Below, piece by piece: positions 24,531 to 27,637 of a DNA stretch of 27,637 nucleotides. The DNA is from TMED14 sp003444795 (lineage in GTDB: Bacteria > Bacteroidota > Bacteroidia > Flavobacteriales > Schleiferiaceae): positions 1 to 27,637 of the forward strand of contig CAXBRT010000010.1 in assembly GCA_963978445.1 (NCBI GenBank). Reading direction: 5' to 3'. The translations under genes were made by a program, and so were the position numbers. A model generated the notes under the pieces. It searched no databases. It worked only from the letters and a program-made list of their open reading frames with translations, and was not told the DNA's origin. How positions within the stretch are numbered: position 1 is the first letter of the stretch; every line of letters starts with the position of its first letter.

Positions 24531-24551
24531 TCAAAAATTTTGATATCTTTG
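24531..24551 (+). promoter_or_regulatory. Promoter box TATCTTTG with adjoining palindrome
   Basis: An exact TAnnTTTG box at 24544-24551, preceded directly by a 13-bp perfect palindrome TCAAAAATTTTGA (24531-24543). The nearest TTG (24512-24514) is 29 bases away, too far for a normal -33; a TTAC at 24521 has about 20-base spacing. The palindrome lies where a repressor could block the promoter. Confidence 0.6.
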
Positions 24552-24554
24552 CAA

Positions 24555-24624
24555 TGAATCTTTCGAAAACGAACGGATTCATCAAGGGTTGTGAGACGCC
24601 GCTGCAAAAGCGGCGTTTTCTATT
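24555..24624 (+). ncRNA. Candidate small RNA, plus strand
   Basis: A transcript of about 70 nt can be read from the TATCTTTG box to a terminator. Its 5' part forms an extended hairpin: ATGAATC (24554-24560) with GATTCAT (24576-24582), then TTCG (24562-24565) with CGAA (24570-24573) around an AAAA loop. A single-stranded linker (CAAGGGTTGTGAG, 24583-24595) follows, then the terminator hairpin. The RidA-family gene downstream has its own -7 box, so this looks free-standing rather than a leader. A 34-codon ORF begins at 24554, but the start would lie at or before the transcript start. I cannot assign a known family. Confidence 0.55.
24596..24624 (+). terminator. Intrinsic terminator of the plus-strand small RNA
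   Basis: A perfect 8-bp stem (ACGCCGCT 24596-24603, AGCGGCGT 24609-24616) with loop GCAAA, followed by a T-rich tract (TTTCTATTT from 24617). There is no protein gene immediately upstream in this direction, since the dehydratase gene ends 270 bases earlier. Confidence 0.8.
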
Positions 24625-24650
24625 TCTAATCGTTTCGGTTTTTCTTCGCC

Positions 24651-24669
24651 CATTTTAAACGTTTAAATG
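24651..24669. repeat. Near-palindrome upstream of the RidA-family gene
   Basis: TTTAAACGTTTAAA (24654-24667) is a perfect 14-bp palindrome. Allowing one bulged T it extends to CATTT...AAATG (24651-24669). It lies about 47 bases before the -7 box of the RidA-family gene and could be a regulator-binding site. Confidence 0.4.
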
Positions 24670-24715
24670 CACCTGTACCAAGCCCTTTGAGCGCGGGGGT
24701 TCCGGGCAAATGGGG

Positions 24716-24723
24716 TACTTTTG
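24716..24723 (+). promoter_or_regulatory. -7 promoter box of the RidA-family gene and ileS (TACTTTTG)
   Basis: An exact TAnnTTTG match ending 7 bases before the ATG at 24731. The nearest TTTG upstream (24686-24689) has a 26-base spacer, longer than usual. The ileS gene overlaps the RidA-family gene, so this box would drive both. Confidence 0.6.
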
Positions 24724-24730
24724 TGGCCGT

Positions 24731-25168
24731 ATGAGCGAAATCCCTTCTTCTTCCTCGTCCAATGCCCCCCAACCCGTGGGAGCCTATCCCATGACGCGTC
24801 GCGTGGGTGATTTGCTGTTTTTGTCCGGGGTAGGTCCTCGGAAACCCAAGAGCGATACCAGCGCCGCCTCCGTTCCAGGATTGGTGTTGGATGCTGAGGG
24901 CAACATTGTAGACTACGACTTTGAAGCCCAGGTGCATTCCGTGATGGCCAACGTGAAAACGATTTTGGAAGAAGCAGGCGCTCGTTGGGATCAGTTGGTG
25001 GACATCACCGTTTTCTTAACGGACATGAAACGTGACTTTGCCACCTTCAATCGTTTGTATGCCGAGTATTTTGCGGACGTGAACCCCAAGCCTTGCCGAA
25101 CGACGGTCGAAGTGCTTTCCCTCCCCACTCCGATTGCTGTTGAACTGAAGTGCATCGCGGCCCTATGA
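24731..25168 (+). CDS. RidA-family protein, probable 2-aminomuconate deaminase
   Basis: YjgF/YER057c/UK114 fold, 145 residues. The opening PVGAYPMTRRVGDLLFLSGVG resembles, from memory, the start of 2-aminomuconate deaminase (AmnD/NbaF) more than that of housekeeping RidA. The middle (VHSVMANVKTILEEAGARWDQLVDITVFL) and end (PCRTTVEVLSLPTPIAVELKCIA) are standard for the superfamily, including the conserved arginine before TTVEV. An AmnD would convert 2-aminomuconate to 4-oxalocrotonate and ammonia, two steps after ACMSD, which is encoded at 8 kb in this window. Plain enamine/imine deaminase activity is the alternative. I start at 24731 because the in-frame ATG at 24710 precedes the -7 box. It overlaps ileS by 4 bases (ATGA). 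Confidence 0.82.
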   Translation: MSEIPSSSSSNAPQPVGAYPMTRRVGDLLFLSGVGPRKPKSDTSAASVPGLVLDAEGNIVDYDFEAQVHSVMANVKTILEEAGARWDQLVDITVFLTDMKRDFATFNRLYAEYFADVNPKPCRTTVEVLSLPTPIAVELKCIAAL

Positions 25169-27637
25169 GCCAAAGATTTCCAGAGCGCGGTTCCTTGAAC
25201 CTGCCCATCATCCAGCGCGACATCCTCCAGTATTGGAAGGAAAATGACGTGTTTGCTCAGTCCATTCGCCACGATGGGCCTGAGTTTGTTTTCTACGAAG
25301 GCCCGCCCTCCGCAAACGGTTTGCCCGGCATTCACCACGTGATGGCCCGCGCGTTGAAAGATGTCTTTTGCCGCTACAAAACCCAAAAGGGCTTTAAAGT
25401 AGACCGACGCGCAGGATGGGACACCCATGGTCTACCCGTTGAATTAGGGGTTGAAAAAGAACTCGGCATCACCAAGGAGGACATTGGTAAAACCATCACC
25501 GTAGAAGAATACAATGCCGCTTGCCGCAATGCCGTCATGCGCTACACGGACATTTGGAACGACCTGACCACCCGTATGGGCTATTGGGTGGACATGGAGC
25601 ACCCCTATGTCACGTACACCTCAAAGTATATAGAGACGGTCTGGTGGTTGCTCGCACAAATTCATAAAAAAGGCTTCCTCTACAAAGGCTACACCATACA
25701 GCCCTACTCGCCCAAAGCAGGAACTGGGCTCTCCTCACACGAACTCAACCAGCCCGGATGCTACCGCGACGTCATGGACGTTTCAGCCACGGCCCTCTTT
25801 GCCGTAGCGCCGAGCGCCCAAACGGAATCCCTCTTTGGAGCCGAGCCCGTGCATATCATGGCATGGACAACCACGCCTTGGACGCTGCCTTCCAATACCG
25901 CTTTAACCGTTGGGCCCAAGGTTGTGTACGCTTTGGTGGACACTTTCAATCCTTACACCAAGGAAAAGCAGCGTGTCATCTTGGCGGAGGCATTGATTTC
26001 CAAATACTTCCGTGAAGAAGACCAACATGCCGAAGGGGGCCCTGAAGGCAAAGTCCTTCCCTGGGCGGTGATGAAGACCTTTGCCGGAAGCGAACTCGTA
26101 GGGCTTCGGTATGCGCAGTTGCTGCCCTATACCCTTCCCTATGAAAATGCCGAGCAGGCCTTCCGAGTCATTCCTGGAGACTTTGTCACCACCGAAGATG
26201 GAACCGGTATTGTACATACAGCTCCCACCTTTGGCGCAGACGACGCTCGAGTGGCTGCGGCAGCTGGGGTCCCCCCCATGCTCGTCTTGGATGAAAACGG
26301 CAATCCTGTTCCATTGGTAGACCTCCAAGGTCGCTTTGTTGCCCAGATGGGAGATTTGGCGGGGATGTACGTAAAGAACGACTACTATTCGGAGGATGAA
26401 AAGCCCGAACTCAGCGCCGACGAGCTCATTTCCATCAAACTAAAGCAAGAAGGAAAAGCTTTCAAAGTACAGAAGTACAGCCACAGCTACCCCCATTGTT
26501 GGCGTACGGACAAGCCCGTGCTCTACTATCCTTTGGACAGTTGGTTCATTAAAACCACTGCCGTCAAAGAACGCTTGCAGGCATTGAATCAAGAGATTCA
26601 GTGGAAACCCGCCAGCACCGGCACGGGCCGCTTTGGCAATTGGCTGGAAAACCTGAACGATTGGAACCTTTCACGTAGCCGCTACTGGGGCATTCCCTTG
26701 CCTATTTGGCGCACAGAAGATGGCAGCGAACAGCTTGTCATAGACTCTATTGAGACGCTGCAAAAGGAGCTCGATAAATCCGTGGCTGCCGGCCACATGG
26801 CGAGTAACCCGCTTGGAGAGTTTGTACCCGGAGACTTTGCCGAGGCCAACTACGAAAAAGTCGACTTGCACCGTCCATACGTAGATGCGTGGGTTTTGAC
26901 CTCCTCGACGGGTACACCCATGAAGCGCGAGGCCGACCTGATCGATGTTTGGTTTGATTCAGGAGCCATGCCCTATGCCCAAGTGCATTATCCCTTTGAG
27001 AACAAGGCGGCGGTCGACCAAAACAAAGCTTTCCCCGCCGACTTCATCGCGGAAGGGGTCGACCAAACCCGTGGTTGGTTCTTTACCCTTCACGCCATTG
27101 CGGGGCTTGTTTTTGACAGTGTGGCCTACAAGGCCGTTATTTCAAACGGCTTGGTGCTCGATAAAAACGGCCAAAAGATGTCCAAGCGTCTAGGCAATGC
27201 CGTGGATCCTTTCCAAGCCATGGACGACTACGGGTCCGATGCATTGCGCTGGTACATGCTGACCAATGCCCAACCTTGGGACAACCTCAAGTTTGACTTT
27301 GCCGGCGTTACGGAGGTGCAACGCAAGTTCTTTGGCACCTTGCACAATACCTACGGCTTCTTGGCCCTGTACGCCCAAGTGGATGGGTTTGATCCCACTG
27401 CGCCAGAGGTTCCCTTAGCCGAGCGCCCCGAAATTGACCGTTGGATTCTTTCCAAACTCAACAGCCTGGTCGCGGATGTCACCGAAGCCTTGGACGACTT
27501 TGAGCCCACCCGCGGCTTCCGTCCGATTAGTGACTTTGTACAGGACGAGCTTTCCAATTGGTACGTTCGCTTGTGCCGCCGCCGTTTTTGGAAAGGCGAA
27601 ATGGGGCCCGATAAATCGGCCGCGTACCAAACCTTGT
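25165..27637 (+). CDS. ileS: Isoleucyl-tRNA synthetase (partial, runs off the window)
   Basis: Class I synthetase charging tRNA-Ile; 824 codons are visible and the 3' end is outside the window. The ATG at 25165 overlaps the preceding stop (ATGA). The first signature is GIHH (residues 55-58, in PPSANGLPGIHHVMAR) instead of the usual HxGH. The second is KMSKR (671-675) instead of KMSKS. The CP1 editing domain has WTTTPWTLPSNTAL and GTGIVHTAPTFGADD, so proofreading looks intact. Other landmarks are GWDTHGLPVE, LSRSRYWGIPLPIW and WFDSGAMPYAQ. KMSKR and the overall sequence suggest the eukaryote-like IleRS2 class, known for low sensitivity to mupirocin. The frame is open throughout and agrees at both signatures. 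Confidence 0.97.
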   Translation, partial: MSQRFPERGSLNLPIIQRDILQYWKENDVFAQSIRHDGPEFVFYEGPPSANGLPGIHHVMARALKDVFCRYKTQKGFKVDRRAGWDTHGLPVELGVEKELGITKEDIGKTITVEEYNAACRNAVMRYTDIWNDLTTRMGYWVDMEHPYVTYTSKYIETVWWLLAQIHKKGFLYKGYTIQPYSPKAGTGLSSHELNQPGCYRDVMDVSATALFAVAPSAQTESLFGAEPVHIMAWTTTPWTLPSNTALTVGPKVVYALVDTFNPYTKEKQRVILAEALISKYFREEDQHAEGGPEGKVLPWAVMKTFAGSELVGLRYAQLLPYTLPYENAEQAFRVIPGDFVTTEDGTGIVHTAPTFGADDARVAAAAGVPPMLVLDENGNPVPLVDLQGRFVAQMGDLAGMYVKNDYYSEDEKPELSADELISIKLKQEGKAFKVQKYSHSYPHCWRTDKPVLYYPLDSWFIKTTAVKERLQALNQEIQWKPASTGTGRFGNWLENLNDWNLSRSRYWGIPLPIWRTEDGSEQLVIDSIETLQKELDKSVAAGHMASNPLGEFVPGDFAEANYEKVDLHRPYVDAWVLTSSTGTPMKREADLIDVWFDSGAMPYAQVHYPFENKAAVDQNKAFPADFIAEGVDQTRGWFFTLHAIAGLVFDSVAYKAVISNGLVLDKNGQKMSKRLGNAVDPFQAMDDYGSDALRWYMLTNAQPWDNLKFDFAGVTEVQRKFFGTLHNTYGFLALYAQVDGFDPTAPEVPLAERPEIDRWILSKLNSLVADVTEALDDFEPTRGFRPISDFVQDELSNWYVRLCRRRFWKGEMGPDKSAAYQTL

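Larger units (their letters stand above)
24326..24730. other. 405-base intergenic region with two candidate small RNAs
   Basis: The only stretch over 300 bases without a protein gene. It holds, left to right, a hairpin with a T-run on the minus strand, a complex inverted-repeat region, an AT-rich promoter zone with a 13-bp palindrome, a short plus-strand unit with a -7 box and terminator, a 19-base near-palindrome and the -7 box of the RidA-family gene. I see no tRNA or rRNA match. Confidence 0.8.

Noticed and set aside
24554..24658. 34-codon ORF starting at the plus-strand small RNA
   Set aside because: The ATG is only 2 bases after the -7 box, so the transcript would begin at or after it, and the frame reads through the terminator hairpin. 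I cannot fully exclude a leaderless peptide.
24626..24937. 103-codon minus-strand ORF
   Set aside because: It is antisense to the RidA-family gene and its promoter, with no recognisable protein features.

Overview
The window looks like ordinary chromosome of a member of the Bacteroidota, probably Flavobacteriales, with a fairly high GC content for that group. The main evidence is: promoters of the TAnnTTTG (-7) type, in places with TTG about 19 bases upstream; no purine-rich ribosome-binding sites before the genes; a long (633-residue) PurF; a 1116-residue SecA without a zinc-binding tail; a DUF2795 gene; and the gene order flippase - dut - nucleotidyltransferase - TPR - DUF4292 - EnvC-like peptidase. 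Coding density is very high. Several genes overlap by 1 to 20 bases, and I see no insertion sequence, phage, CRISPR array, tRNA or rRNA.

Layout. 1-1703: a terminator from an upstream gene, then a shortened DXP synthase (dxs). 1700-6722 (minus): trpS, a secreted M61 metallopeptidase, a PspC-domain membrane protein and its PadR regulator. The PadR promoter carries a clear dyad operator. 6810-8988: 3-hydroxyanthranilate dioxygenase overlapping a DtxR-family regulator, converging on ACMS decarboxylase. 9056-10957: purF with a near-perfect promoter. 10979-12130 (minus): a di-heme cytochrome c peroxidase lipoprotein. 12203-16475: cobalamin adenosyltransferase, a DUF2795 protein and secA. 16547-23269 (minus): a cell-envelope block (EnvC-like, DUF4292 lipoprotein, TPR protein, sugar nucleotidyltransferase, dUTPase, flippase). 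23333-24325: a PLP-dependent Ser/Thr dehydratase. 24326-24730: the only long non-coding stretch. 24731-27637: a RidA-family protein resembling 2-aminomuconate deaminase, overlapping ileS, which runs off the window.

How the genes relate. Three genes (nbaC/HAAO, ACMSD, RidA/AmnD-like) fit successive steps of the 2-aminomuconate branch of tryptophan (kynurenine) breakdown, though they lie in two places. The 16.5-23.3 kb block reads as an envelope operon: glycan flipping, nucleotide-sugar synthesis, an outer-membrane lipoprotein and control of peptidoglycan hydrolysis.

Most worth a second look: (1) the 405-base gap at 24.3-24.7 kb, which seems to encode two divergent structured small RNAs, each with its own terminator; (2) a -7 box exactly 4 bases before the start codon in six genes, implying leaderless mRNAs; (3) an IleRS with its HIGH signature rearranged to GIHH and with KMSKR; (4) a DXS lacking two usual segments; (5) the PadR operator dyad.
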